Positions 12,704 through 24,153 of a stretch of DNA of 64,000 bases are shown in pieces (positions within the stretch are counted from its first letter, which is position 1; every line of letters starts with the position of its first letter). The notes under the pieces were generated by a model. It saw only the letters and a program-made list of their open reading frames with translations, searched no databases and was not told the DNA's origin. The stretch lies in assembly GCA_020226215.1 (NCBI GenBank), contig CM035232.1, forward strand, positions 54,755,220-54,819,219, given 5' to 3'. A program made the translations under genes and the position numbers. The DNA comes from Sindora glabra (Eukaryota; Streptophyta; Magnoliopsida; Fabales; Fabaceae).

Positions 12704-13397
12704 CACTACAGGAAAATGCAATTTTTTTTCCAACTGTACATACTGTTGAATTGAGTTTGTAAGTTGTTATAGATGCCAGTAGAAAAGTAGGGCTAGTGAA
12801 TGATGTTCTTGATTTATCAGAGGCTAGCACATTGATTTTGGACTTGATTTTTAATAAATTTCCTTTTTGTAAATTACAACTGATGGTTTGATGGTTTGCT
12901 TTATATTCTCAATTTTGTGCTGTTTTATATGTGGAAAAAAGTGAAAAAACCTAATAGCTATGCGGTAGCCATTAATATTTTTTCCTAAAAAATATTATGT
13001 AAAATATAATAGCAGTTCATAACCGCTGCCAACTTTTTAAAAAAAGTTTACCAAAAACATAGCAGTGATTATAAACAGCAGCGATTTTTTTTTTTAAATT
13101 TTAAACACAGCAGCAGTTATGAACCGCTGCAGATTACTGCAGTATATTTTTTTTTTAAATTTGCAATGAAAAATTTTCATCTAAAATATCAAAAAATTAT
13201 TTTTAAAAATAATTTGTGAGAGAATTTTCCCTCCCAACTTTTTAGAAAATTATATATATTTTTAAAATTTTTTTGGGATGGAAAATTCCGTCCCAATATA
13301 GGGACAGAATAAAAATTCTGTTTCAAAGCGATGAGCATTTTTGTGTTGGAAAAATTCCCTCACAAAATTCACCCCAAATTACAAATTTTCTATAGTG
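12704..13397. mobile_element. Non-autonomous CACTA-like DNA transposon (~694 bp)
   Basis: The left end is CACTACAGGAAAA and the right end is TTTTCTATAGTG, an inverted CACTA-type terminus. Subterminal copies of a motif ending AACCGCTGC occur at about 13014-13029 and 13106-13130, once direct and once with its complement, as is usual for CACTA elements. No transposase is encoded. The expected 3-bp target duplication is not clean (GTT on the left, TTG on the right), so the exact ends carry some doubt. About 210 bp after the left end looks like ordinary intron DNA, either internal filler or captured sequence. Confidence 0.55.
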
Positions 13398-13417
13398 TTG
13401 ATGATAATTGATACGAT

Positions 13418-13723
13418 TAGGGATGTAAAACGGACGGATTGGACCGGATACGGATCGGTCCGTTTTAGCTCGGTCCATTTTACCCGTTAAAAAAATGGAC
13501 TAAATGTAAGAAGTTCGTATTCGGTCCGTATCCCGGTCCGCGGATTTTAACTGTAAGTTCATGGACCAGTCCGTATCCGCCCGGTCCATGCGGATTTTAG
13601 TCCGCTCGGACTAGTCTGTATTACCTGTAAAAAAAACGGATCAAATTTTAGGTAATTCAAGTCCATAAAAACCCGTAAAATCCGTGGACCGGTTCGCGGA
13701 CTTCGGTCCGTTTTACACCCCTA
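13418..13723. mobile_element. hAT-type MITE with 8-bp target duplication
   Basis: A 306-bp element with inverted termini TAGGGATGTAAAACGGAC and, read from the other end, TAGGGGTGTAAAACGGAC. It is flanked by a perfect 8-bp direct repeat GATACGAT at 13410-13417 and 13724-13731, the signature of hAT insertion. The inside is unusually GC-rich for this window, with many CGG/CCG and CGGTCCGT motifs in both orientations, so it could fold extensively. It carries no gene. Confidence 0.9.
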
Positions 13724-14361
13724 GATACGATGAATAAAAATCATAGGAAAAGAATAAAGTGCTCGAAATAAAGTTGCACCAAAGTTAGTTGGGTGAGTGA
13801 TTTCAGGTATAAGATTATTAAATTTGAATTAAACAATTGAATGGTTAAAATTTTTATAAGTTATATTAGATTTTTATGAGAATTTATTATACCTTGCATA
13901 AGTGCATAAAGTTCTAATTTTTATATCATATATATCTTTAAATATAAATGTTACATCGGATTTTATTCAAATTATAATTATAATTAATGTAAAATAAATT
14001 AAAAAATTGATGTAATTTTTATCTTTTAAAGTCAATTTGATCATTAATTTCCATTTTCGTATCATTTGTTCTCATTTAAAAAATTAGGCTCTTTTTATCT
14101 TGTCAGATTATATTATCATATTTTTAGGAAAATTCGATCAATTGTGCATCATATTTGTAAGAAAATTTTATTTTTTTATATACAAGTAAATGAGTGATAT
14201 GTTGTGTGTGTATATATATATATCTTAATTAACAAAAATTACCTATGATTATTGAAGAAAATTCCTTCTTTAAAATAAATAATATTACTTTTTTTACACT
14301 ACTAATGTTTAATGTTAGATAAATATAATATTTCATTTTCATAAAATTAGAGATATAATAA

Positions 14362-15184
14362 TGTGAAATTATGTTAGATTTATTTCAAATCAGATATAAT
14401 TAAAGAAAAAAAAAAGAATAGTATTATTGCCATATTTTAGAAAAGAGGAAGAAATTGGAAGTAAAAAGAAATATATTTAATGCCACAAAGATTGAATGCC
14501 CTTTGATAAGTTTTCAAGTTTATACAAGAATTTAGGGAGGAAACTTTTATAAGCAATCAGATTGTATTAATGTCAAAAGTCAAAATTTGCCCTAATATAA
14601 GGAACAAACTTCTTTATATGACTTTTTAAAATTCTAATTGAAAAATGAGTTTAAATAACATCAATTAGGTTTGAAATGTTCTAAAATGATGCAACATAAA
14701 ATAAACACATTAAAAGCTCAAATGTTATATTAAAGTCTAAAATATTAAATAATAAAAAAATGGAATGAGGTGGTACCAATTAGGATTATGACTAATGTAG
14801 CATTAATGTAACATTATTTCTTTGATGATGTGACGGTGATATAGATTATAATTGATGTGGCGCTGATGTGGCTTTACTTATTTGATGATGTGGCGGTGAT
14901 GTGACAACAAATTAATGATGATGTGGGACAATTCAAATATTTTTGAACAATTTCCTCTAAGCTCACTTTCTTATGATTGAACACTTATTAAAGTTCACAT
15001 CATTTAAAGTTGATTAACTGAAATGTAACTTATAATTTTATTGTGTTTTTCTAATTTAACTTCTTCAAGCATGCAAATTTTTTCTATAAGCCTTTGGAAT
15101 CTTTCATTGATCTTTTTAATTTTAACTCTTGTCATTGGACTTTTCAATAAATGTGGATATACCTCTTCACTTTTGGAATTCACA
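14362..15184 (-). repeat. 3' LTR of the gypsy element
   Basis: It starts TG and ends CA on the plus strand and aligns end to end with the copy at 19495-20317 at the same length. By eye the two differ at very roughly 15-20 per cent of sites, pointing to an old insertion. A run of GATGTGGC-like short repeats lies in its middle (about 14822-14900). Immediately to the right, 15185-15201 reads on the minus strand as a purine-rich tract (GAAGAAAGGAAGATGA), the polypurine tract abutting TGTGAATTCC. Confidence 0.88.
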
Positions 15185-16287
15185 TCATCTTCCTTTCTTC
15201 AAAATGATTTATCCTCGAATATTCAAATCCCATATCAAAAGGAGAAAGATTAATAATATTAAAAGAGGCACTAACATTATATTCACCTGATAAATTCAAT
15301 TTATAAATATTTTCATTGATCTTTTCCATCATTTGAAAGAAACCATCTCCATTTGGTTGTAATTTATTATTATTATTTTTTTGAGTTGGAAATCTTTCCT
15401 TCCTGATATGGATTCATACCTAATCTCTTGGTTGAAATACTATTTTCTTCCGCCCTTTGTTGGCTTGTTTGGCATATTGTTCTATCTTTTTCTCAATATT
15501 CAATTTAGTTTGCTCATGTAACTTGCGAATAACATCTACTTTCCTCTTCCTATCTAAATTCGATCTTTCATTAATAGGTAAAAGCACCAAATGTAAAGGA
15601 GTTAGAGGATTAAAATCACAAACTATTCAAAAGGGGAAAAGTTAGTGGTAGTGTAAGCATTTCTATTATATGCAAACTCAACATAAGGTAATTATTTCTC
15701 CCAATTCTTTAAGTTTTTTTCAATTAAGGGACGCAATAAAGTATCTAATATTCTATTCACTACCTCAGTTTGTCCATCGGTTTGAGGATGACAAGTTGTT
15801 GAAAAGAGCAACTTTATCCCTAACTTAGCTCACAAGACTTTTCAAAAGTAGCTCAAGAACTTAGTATCTCTATTTGATATAATACTCCTTGGCATTCCAT
15901 GCAATCTCATAACTTCCTTGAAGAAAAGATTTGTTATGTTCATTGCATCATTTGTCTTGTGATATGATATAAAGTGGGTCATCTTTGAAAACCTATAAGC
16001 AATAACACATATAGAATCCTTTCCATTCTTTGTTCTTGGTAAACTTAGTATAAAATTCATAGAAATGTCAGTCCAAGGTTCACTAAGAATAGGAAGTGGA
16101 GTATAGAGATTATGAGGTAAAACTCTAAATTTACCCTCTTTACATATAATATAATTAGCACAATATTTTTCTACATCATGTTTCATGCTAGGCCAAAAGA
16201 AATGCTCATTTAATATATCTAGAGTTTTTCTAATTGCAAAATGTCCTATAAGACCTCTACCATGAGCCTTTCTCACAAGTAATTCCC
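15185..16287 (-). pseudogene. Gypsy integrase (HHCC end, core, C-terminal part), broken
   Basis: Minus-strand reading from 16287 down gives the HHCC zinc-binding region (HGRGLIGH ... CANYIIC) and then the core with the segments LSEPWTDISMNF and ISNRDTKFLSYF. After a stop near 15842 comes a CHPQTDGQTEVVNR segment (about 15790-15745), then increasingly decayed C-terminal sequence to the polypurine tract. The first residues of this domain lie on the far side of the Harbinger-like insertion at 17822 and up. Integrase would insert the cDNA copy into the genome; here it is non-functional. Confidence 0.85.
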
Positions 16288-16290
16288 TAA

Positions 16291-17818
16291 TCGTGTGTTT
16301 GGTTGCGTAGAAAACAGGGGGGAAGAGAAAAAACGGGGTGAAAACGGAGGAGATTTTTCGGTTTTCGTCCGTTTGGCTGCAAGTGAAAACCGGGGAGAAT
16401 AGAAAATTTTTTTTGTTTCCGTACGTGGATCCCACCTGGTGAAATTCTCCTCAGTTTTGAGGGGAAATGAGGAGAAAATGCAGCACAACTTCTGCTAGCC
16501 GTGAGTTCGGAAGGGAGCATCACTGCAACAACAAGCAGCCGAGCCATTTTTATTGTGCATTTCTGCCGCCGACGAGCTCCGACCAGCCTGATTTCTGCCG
16601 GTATGCTTTTCTCCTTCTTCTTCGTTATCTGTTGCTGCCGTGTTGGAGGTTCGTCCGTCCGCCTCTGTTCTCCGGTTGAAGCTGCCTGAGTTCGTCCGTC
16701 GTCCAGCTGCCTGAGTTCTGCTTCACACCGGCGCGGGAAGCTACAAGACGCTCCGATCTGCGGCTGCAGATGGCCGACGGAGCAAGGCCGGCCAGTTCCT
16801 GCTACTGGACGACGACAGATCTGCACCGGTTGGATTGTTACTGTATGCTACCATCCTCTTGCGTGTGATTATGTCCTTCCTTTCTCCTTTTCTCTCCTTC
16901 TCTCTACAAACATTGTTGTTGTTCCCATCATGCTGCTGCTGTTCCATTCGTTTCCAGTTGGCCACTGCCACCGGTGACATAGGGAAGCCACATGATGCAG
17001 CGTTAGCACAGTAGCGACAAAAAGCTATTAGGGGCCGTTTAATTTAACAGGGAAAGGGAATGAAATTAAAAAAAAATTAGAAGAAAAAAAAAGAAATAAT
17101 TCTTAATTATCTAATTTATTTAATTTAAACAGAAAAAATTAAGTATTTTTAATTTATTTTATTAATAATTATTATATTAAAAATAATTTACTTATAATTA
17201 TTATTAAAATAATTATTATAATTATTATTTTATTATTTTTATTTTATTTACTAATATTATAATTTTTATAATTATTTAATATTAATTATTAATATATTAT
17301 TAATATTATTTTTATTATTACTCATATTATTTTAATTATTATTGATATCTTAATAATAATTAATATTATCATAATAATATTAATCACTATTTATTTAATT
17401 ATTATTTTTAATATTTGTTATTATTTTATTAATATTATTAATTATTAATAACTTAAAAATATTATAATATTATTTATTATAATTAAATAATATTTTTGGA
17501 CCCTCCAACCGGTGAGTATCGGTATTTTCAATATTATTCTATTTATAAATAATTTAATTTTTATTTTCAATATTATTTTGGTATAATAAATGTTCTTGTA
17601 TTAATTTTATATCCATTCAAATTATCTATATTATTTCTCTCTTATTTTCTCCTCTATCCAAACATACTAATTTCTTCTGCATTTTCTTTTCTCCTCTGTT
17701 TTCTCTTACAACCAAACAATCCTGAAGAAAATAACTTCTCTTCTATTTTCTTTCTCTTCCATTTTCTTTTCTCCTCCATTTTCTTTTCTCCTCTTTTCTC
17801 TTGCAACCAAACAAAGCC
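16291..17818. mobile_element. PIF/Harbinger-like non-autonomous element with GC-rich core (copy 1)
   Basis: The left end reads TCGTGTGTTTGGTTGCGTAG and the right end, from the other side, GGCTTTGTTTGGTTGCAAGA. It is flanked by the 3-bp duplication TAA (16288-16290 and 17819-17821), as expected for PIF/Harbinger. Removing the insert and one TAA leaves the gypsy integrase frame continuous, so the boundaries are firm. The inside has a GC-rich left part (about 16310-16990) with frames open on both strands but no protein I recognise, and a very AT-rich right part (about 17040-17600). A second TIR-like start (TTA then GGGGCCGTTTAATTTAACAG) near 17028 hints at an element nested inside it. It shares termini and subterminal design with the copy at 22737-24153. 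No transposase is seen. Confidence 0.85.
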
Positions 17819-17821
17819 TAA

Positions 17822-18340
17822 GAGATCCTCTAGGCATATATAATTTATTCTCTTTAAACAAGAAACTTTCATGCTTATAAAATTTCTCAAGGGATTTCTT
17901 TTCATAAGCTTTAAAAATAATGACAAAATTAGGATCATTCCATACAAATATTTAATGTGTTCAAAACTTAACAACTTAGATTGTAAAGTAGAGATAAGAA
18001 GATATGTTTGTGATAACGCATCGACAACTATATTATCAATCCACCTTACATGCCTGCTATTTAGCTTTTCTTGGCTCCTTAAGTATTTCAAGGACTTATG
18101 ATCTGTGTAAATTACGAACTCCTTTGACTACAAATAGTGTTGCCAAATCTCCAAAGCACGAACTAAAGTATAAAGCTTTTTATCATAAGTGGGATAATTA
18201 AGAGCTGCTCCACTTAACTTTTTACTAAAGTAAGCAATGGGCTTCTTTTCTTGCATAAAAACAACTTCAATACCTACATCAAAGGCATCACATTCAATTT
18301 CAAATGTTTTAGTCAAGTTTTAAAGAACAAGTAAAGGGGC
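17822..18340 (-). pseudogene. Gypsy RNase H and start of integrase, broken
   Basis: The minus strand from 18316 encodes an RNase H segment (MTKTFEIECDAFD, then KPIAYFSKKLSG and NYPTYDKKLYTLVRALEIWQ). It continues in another frame (DALSQTY, LLSFEHIKYLYG) into the linker that leads to the integrase zinc finger. It stops at the Harbinger-like insertion. This region would degrade the RNA template during reverse transcription. Confidence 0.85.
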
Positions 18341-18344
18341 TGAA

Positions 18345-19470
18345 CTCAATCTATCTTTTAACATATTAAATGCACTCTCTCACTCTTTTCCCAATGAAAC
18401 TTAACATTCTTTTTTACTAACTCATACAAGGGGTAGTTATAGTACTAAAGTCCTTCACAAATCTTTTATAAAAGTTAGCCAACCTATGAAAATTTCTTAC
18501 TTTATTTACACTCTTAGGGGTAGGCCATTTCCTAATTGTTCTCACTTTTTCTTGATCCATTTCAATTCCTTCACCACTAATAATATAACCCATGAACATA
18601 ATTTTTTCCAAACAAAATGAACATTTTTCCATGTTTACATTCAATTTTTCATCTTTTAAAACTTATAAAATAGATTTTAAATGTAACACATGCTCATCCA
18701 CACTCTTGCTATAGATAAGGATATCATCAAAATATACAACTACAAATTTTTCACTAAAAGGGTATAAAATATAGTTCATCAATCTCATAAAAGCATTCGG
18801 TGCATTAGATAAACCAAAAGGCATTACAAGCCACTCATATAAACTATGTTTTGTTTTAAAAAAGTTTTCCATTCATCATTTTGTTTCATCCTTATTTGAT
18901 AATACTTTTGTTTTAAATCAATTATTGAAAATATACAAGATTCATGCAATTCATCAAGCATATCATCAAGTCTAGAGTGATTTTATTAGTTGGCCAGCAA
19001 TCAACAGACATTCTCTAAGTTCCATCCTTCTTAAGCACCAACAAGACTAGTATAACACATGGACTCATACTTTTCTTTATGTATCCCTTTGACATGAGGT
19101 CCTTCACTTATATGTGGGATGGTTTGGAATTGAAGCTCTCGAAATGAAATCAATTTGGTGCTCAATAACCCTCCTGGGTGGCAACTTTTTTGGAGCTTCC
19201 TTTAGGAATACATCATCAAATTCTTACAAAACAGATGAAATAGAATAAGATAAAATAAGGTTATTTTGGTTAGTGTTTATATTAGCTTCCTTATACATGA
19301 GAAAGAATATTGGTTTAGAAGTATAATAAGCACTCCTCACATCACTTGCCTTAACAAATACATTTAACTTTTCTTTTTCTTGTTTTGATGACTTTCTAGT
19401 ACTATAAACAGTGCGTGAATAGTAAATGTGAACAGTACAAAGAATTAAAAAAATTGAACATAAATTTGGA
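18345..19470 (-). pseudogene. Gypsy reverse transcriptase and upstream linker, broken
   Basis: From right to left on the minus strand there is a linker (KLNVFVKASDVRSAYYT, KPIFFLMYKEA), a PPRR.IEHQIDF-type segment, and DDMLDELHESCIFSIIDLK. Next comes SLYEWLVMPFGLSNAPNAF, then the catalytic box YFDD (18734-18723) within VVVYFDDILIYSKS, and finally the thumb region (CSFCLEKIMFMGYIISGEGI). Several stops and frameshifts interrupt it. The catalytic aspartates are still present, unlike in the other retroelements of this window. Confidence 0.87.
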
Positions 19471-19471
19471 A

Positions 19472-19490
19472 ACCTTGCTTTGAATACCAA
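19472..19490 (-). promoter_or_regulatory. Primer binding site of the gypsy element (tRNA-Met type)
   Basis: On the minus strand, a few bases inside the 5' LTR, the sequence reads TTGGTATTCAAAGCAAGG. This is a decayed form of the common plant TGGTATCAGAGC site complementary to initiator tRNA-Met. It fixes the orientation of the element. Confidence 0.7.
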
Positions 19491-19494
19491 ATAA

Positions 19495-20317
19495 TGTAAA
19501 ATTATGTTGGATCTATTTTAAATTAGATACAATCAAAGAAAAAAAAGAATAATATTCTCATCATGCTTCAGAAAAGAGGAAAAAATTGGAAGTAATAAGG
19601 GATATATTTGATACCACAAAGGTTGAATATTTTTTGATAAGTCTTCAAGTTTATAGAATAACTTAGAGAGGAAGACCTTATAAGCAATCAAATTGCATTC
19701 ATGTTAAAAGTCAAAATCTATCTTAATATAAAGAACAAGCCTCTTTATATGACTCTGTAAAACTCTAATTGAAAAATGGGTTCAAATGACATTAATTAGG
19801 CTCAAAATGTTCTAGAATAATGCAGCACAAAATAAATACAAATTAGAGTTCAAATATTATATTAAAGTCTAAAACATCAAATAATAGAAAAATAGGATGA
19901 GGTGGTGCTAATTAGGACTATGACTGATGTGATATTGATGTGGCATTATTTTCCTGATGATATGGCAGTGACATGGATTATAGTTGATGTGGCGCTAATG
20001 TGATTCCACTTTTTTGATGACATGGTAGTGATATAGCATTAAATTAGTGATGATGTGAGATAACTCAAATATTCTTGAACAATTTCCTCTAAGCTTGCTT
20101 CCTTATGATTGAACACTCTTTGAAGTTCATATCATTTAAAGTTGATTAGCTGAAATATAACTTTATAATTTTATTATGCTCTTCTAATCTATCTTTTCTA
20201 AGCATTTAAACTCTTTCTATAAGCCTTTAGAATCCTTCCTTGATCTTCTTAGCCTTAATCGTTGTTATTAGACCCTCTAATAAATGTAGAAGTGCCTTTT
20301 TACTTTTGAAATTCACA
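19495..20317 (-). repeat. 5' LTR of the gypsy element
   Basis: It pairs with 14362-15184 and has the same length (823 bp), with TG...CA ends. Together with the adjacent primer binding site this marks the upstream end of the minus-strand element. Confidence 0.88.
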
Positions 20318-20876
20318 TAACATAAACCTAGTTATTTTTGGTTTCATAAGTGCTTAAATTAAAGCCATGAAAACTATCTAATACAACTAAAAAAATCCAT
20401 TAGGGAAACGAAGAATGCTATTGTTATCCAACTATCTGTTCAAAAGCATAGCTTCTAAAAAAACACAGTGTTTATGCTTCTTTCTTTGAGGACATTTTTG
20501 TCCTTTTAATAAATTTTTGAGGATTGCTTTCGTGGAAAAATCAACTCTCATTAGGAGGGATGTATTAATTATAAATTATTTAAAATTTTATGATTTAATC
20601 ACACAAATAAAATAATTATAATGATAAAATTATAAATTTAGTGAAATTATAAGGACTAAAATTCTTACTTTCCTGAGTAAAATTATACATCTTTTATATA
20701 AAGAATTTTAACACACTACAATATTTATGAGTTGTAACTTCTATATTATTTTTTTCAACTTTTATATAAAAAGAAAAGAAAATTTTGTCATAAAAAATTG
20801 TAAGCCACTATATAGTAAAATCATATCAATCAATAATCATTTTTTATATAAAAAATTAGCAATCCCATGTGCAAAC
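20318..20876. other. Intergenic DNA, nothing recognised
   Basis: AT-rich DNA between the gypsy element and an LTR-like fragment. There is no open frame, inverted repeat or domain that I can support. Confidence 0.6.
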
Positions 20877-21300
20877 TGTTAGAATTATTGGCTGTCATAA
20901 TAATTTTACAATAATATTTAATGTATTTAGGTTTTTAAAATAATATTATGGATTTAACATTTAAAATGAAAGTTCTTAGTGTATTAAGTAAAAATATAAT
21001 ATTTATAATAAGAACATGAAAGGGCTATATAATTAATATGTGCTAAGGAAACAAATTATTAGAAATAGAAAATTGTGGCTAGTGGTGATAAAATCCTAAA
21101 GATCTAGGTTGCAGTGAGAGATCTGCAAAATAAAGAAAAGACACTTTAATGCTTAAGTTAATATAAGAATGAGAAAGTAAAAGCATACAGGAGTATTAGA
21201 GAGTTCTCATAAAGTATTAGATAGATAGAGTGATAAAAAGGTATCTCTATGTATTAAGTATGGGTATCGTCTTAAAGGATATATTTGTAATTGTTGTTGT
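20877..21300 (+). repeat. LTR-like fragment C (start of a copia-type LTR family)
   Basis: It opens with TGTTAGAATTATTGGCTG, a typical LTR start, and aligns with the fragment at 37753-38304 over its first ~200 bp (TTTAAAATGAAAGTTCT, AATTAATATGTGCTAAG). From 21087 it aligns with 25386-25595 (GATCTAGGT, AAATAAAGAAAAGA, TTGTTGTTGT). It has no matching 3' end, so it is a truncated solo fragment. Confidence 0.6.
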
Positions 21301-22733
21301 GTCCTGCTTTCCTTTTACCATAACATTTTGAGGAAGAGATATCAATATTTGTGGAGTAGAAAAACAAAGAACCAAATGTGGCACTTTGAGCTAATGCGAC
21401 AATATATGGCTTAGATTTTGTAAAACATGTGGACAAATGTTTAATTAACTAATAATCTATGCTTGGAAGGGTCTACCTAAATTTCTTCAGAAGATATGTC
21501 CGTGGTTATTACAACATTGTTAGTTATTTGAATTTGATTCAAGGCCGAAGGAGCTACTTGGACTAACAAATAACCAAGGGATTAAGTGTTAGTAGCCAAG
21601 GGATTTTTGCTTGGGGCTTTAATGTTGAAGGATTTTCTTTTGAGTTTTGATAATTAATGAGTTAGTTCAGTCATTGAGGGATTTCCTCTTGAGCTTAGTT
21701 TGTCAAATCTTTTGCTCGATGGTTGGGGATTTCCATTTGGGCATTAGTGCTAGGGTATTTCCTTCCAAACTTATGTGATTGACTGATCAATTTGGTTGTT
21801 GGGAGATCTACATCCAAGTTTAGTTGTTCGAGGGATTAACTCATTTGTTGAAGGCTTTTGCTCTAGGCTTTTAAGTGTTAAGGATGTATAACTTCTTTAG
21901 GCTTTTGTATTTATAAGTTTATGATTTATTGATCAAATTCTTAAATTATTATTTTCTTTTAACTTTCTTGACTTAATTTTGCTAGTTGGTCATTTCCAAA
22001 AGGTCCTTAGTGATTATTCCAAAAGAGTTTAAACTAATATATACTTGAGAGTGAGGGATAATATTTGTTATGAGTTTTTCTCCTCTTTCCATATGGGCTA
22101 TGGGATAAATCATCTCTTAGTTAATCAACTTATTCTTTCTTACCTTGCAAGAAAGAAAATAATGTGTTGGTGTAAGAATTTCTTTGAATTTAATTTTTAA
22201 AAGTGAATTATATAAATTGAATGGATAGGAGATAATCTTTAAAATTCATAAAAAATGTATGGAGAGTAAACACTTACCTATTACATTAAATCATTGCTAT
22301 CTGATTTCTAAAATTAAAGTGAGAACCCTGTGCATTATCAAAATGCTTCTGCATTCGACACAAAACACATATTAGAGAGTATCATGACATGGTTGTGATG
22401 AAGTGGCTCCTTATAAGCCCATATTATCTCCTATTGTTAAAGAATAGGATCTTTTGACTTCCTTTTGCAATGATAATTAGAAATAAGGAAGCATGGTTTT
22501 TACCTACGGCCACCAGATTTTGCCTAATGAAATTTCCACTTACAAAACTGATAATTAAACTAGGGAATGCGAAAAAGGGGGTGTGATAGTTTTGGAGAAA
22601 CGTAAACATTTGAAGTTTGATGTGAAGTTAATGCCACGAGGATGGACACTTAATTAACCTTTGGTATGAGGTAGTGACCACAATACGACAAACCACCTCG
22701 CCAAATGTATATAATGACTTCTCTTATTCTTTG
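21301..22733. other. Unassigned region with a degenerate minisatellite
   Basis: From about 21570 to 21905 a loose repeat recurs every 27-50 bp (for example CCAAGGGATTTTTGCTTGGG, GAGGGATTTCCTCTTGAGC, GGGGATTTCCATTTGGGC). Outside that I see no gene or element end. A minus-strand frame at 22609-22424 is short and unsupported. Confidence 0.5.
21570..21905. repeat. Degenerate minisatellite (GGGATTTCC... units)
   Basis: About eight to nine imperfect units share a core RGGGATTT(C/T)C..TTGRGCTT and are separated by variable spacers. Unit divergence is high. The array is likely old and non-coding. Confidence 0.6.
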
Positions 22734-22736
22734 TTT

Positions 22737-24153
22737 GGATGGAGGTAAAAATGGAGGGAAAAGTAAACGAAGGTGGAAAAAAATGGAGGAGAAAGAAATT
22801 AGAGGTGAAAAGAATTTATCTTAGGATGTTTGGAATGAGTGAAAATTGGAAGGGAAGTAAATAGGAGTGAAATAAATTTTTTTTGTTTGGAATAAGTGAA
22901 AATAGGAAAAGGAGAAAATGTGATTCAGTAAAATAACCAAAATATCCTTTTGTTATAAGATGCTAAGGTAGTTATAATTTTATTTAATAAAATTAAATAA
23001 AAAAATAATATATGGATAAAATAATATATGTCAAAATATTTATCTTATTATTTACATAATCATATTTATAATTTTAAATTTAATATAATTAATAAATATT
23101 TACAAAATTTGCACTATAATTTTATATTTATATTTTGCAAAAATAGAATTTTTTTAATTCCAAATCTTAATTTTTTTGAAAAATAAAATAAACTAACACT
23201 ACCTATGTAGATGGGTTATATATTGCTAATAGATTTATAATTGAATTCTGAATTTTATATATTAGTTAGATTAATTTCTATAAACATAACTTATTATTAT
23301 GTATTTAATAATAGTTTTTAATTTTCATTTAAATTTAATTTTAATTTTTGGTTTGCATGTTACACTTATCTTCCGGCCTTTTTTTTTTTTACACAACTAG
23401 CATTAAATTATAGAGTTCTTATTAATCTTTGATTTGCATTTAATTCTTTGAAAACAAAGGAATAAATACATATAAATTCTAATCAATTTAAATTTACACT
23501 GTTCTTAACTAATAATACTTTTACTTATTAATAATTAAAATAATTAACATGAGACTATAATATAAATTAAAACATTGCACCCAATGTGCAGAGACACTGC
23601 ATCTTCCTGAACCTCCACCCATCTTCCCTGCAAATCCAGCGACACAAATTCGTGATGAGATGTCGCTTTGTCTGATCTCTCAGGTGGCCAGCTTCCCACC
23701 GTGGATGGGTGTCGTCCTCCATGCTGCAGACGGCATTCCCCCATTCCAACCAAACAACAGCAACAGCACAACAAAAGAAACACCAGATAGGGAGATTGAC
23801 TTACCTACTGTGAGGTGGTTAAGGAGCTCAGGGCAGTGCACAAGGCAGGCTTTTGGTGGTTATCTGTGGACAGATAGTGAAGGATGGGGCTCAAAAGGAG
23901 ACTTTACATAACAGAAGAAACATCAAGCAGGAAGGAAGGGCAGCAACTGAAAATGTGATGGGCACCCTAATTTTACTGTGCTTTCACCTCATTTTTGAGG
24001 GGGATGAATTTCGCTGGGCCCCCACACCTGCACCCCCATATTTACTTTTACCCTCATTTTTATCCAATTGCCAAACAGGTAAAATTCAAATTTACACCTT
24101 CGTTCTCCCCTTATTTAACCCCCTTCCCCTTTTCGTCTATTCCAAACAAACCG
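22737..24153. mobile_element. PIF/Harbinger-like non-autonomous element with GC-rich core (copy 2)
   Basis: The left end TTCTTTGTTTGGATGGAGG and the right end, read inward, CGGTTTGTTTGGAATAGACG are flanked by TTA at 22734-22736 and 24154-24156. It is in the opposite orientation to copy 1. The AT-rich part is on the left (22900-23560) and the GC-rich part on the right (23575-24110). The subterminal zone (CCCCTCAAAAATGAGG-like block after a GGGCCC-like block) corresponds to the same zone in copy 1 (about 16430-16475). GC-rich frames are open on both strands, but nothing matches a transposase or a protein that I recognise. Confidence 0.8.

Larger units (their letters stand above)
14362..20317 (-). 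mobile_element. Ty3/gypsy LTR retrotransposon, minus strand, gag-deleted and interrupted
   Basis: Two 823-bp LTRs in the same orientation (14362-15184 and 19495-20317) bound an internal region with gypsy order on the minus strand: PBS, linker to reverse transcriptase, RNase H, integrase, polypurine tract. All reading frames carry stops. Gag and protease are absent, because the region just inside the PBS already encodes the protease-RT linker. A 1528-bp Harbinger-like element (16291-17818) splits the integrase. Flanking 5-bp sequences (AATAA on the left, TAACA on the right) do not form a clean duplication. The RT style (SLYEWLVMPFGLSNAPNAF) is that of plant chromovirus-like gypsy elements; the exact clade is not assigned. 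Confidence 0.9.

Noticed and set aside
15842..16435. 197-codon minus-strand frame as a single gene
   Set aside because: Its first ~50 codons are Harbinger-like element DNA and the rest is integrase. The frame only exists because of the insertion at 16291.
16287..16826. 179-codon minus-strand frame and several plus-strand frames in the GC-rich core
   Set aside because: GC-rich DNA has few stops by chance. Frames are open on both strands, none has a domain I recognise, and the composition is of low complexity.
17028..17668. Possible element nested in the Harbinger-like copy (GGGGCCGTTT start, CCAAACATAC end)
   Set aside because: Ends are related to the outer TIRs but the target duplications do not match (TTA versus TAA). 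Noted only inside the larger entry.
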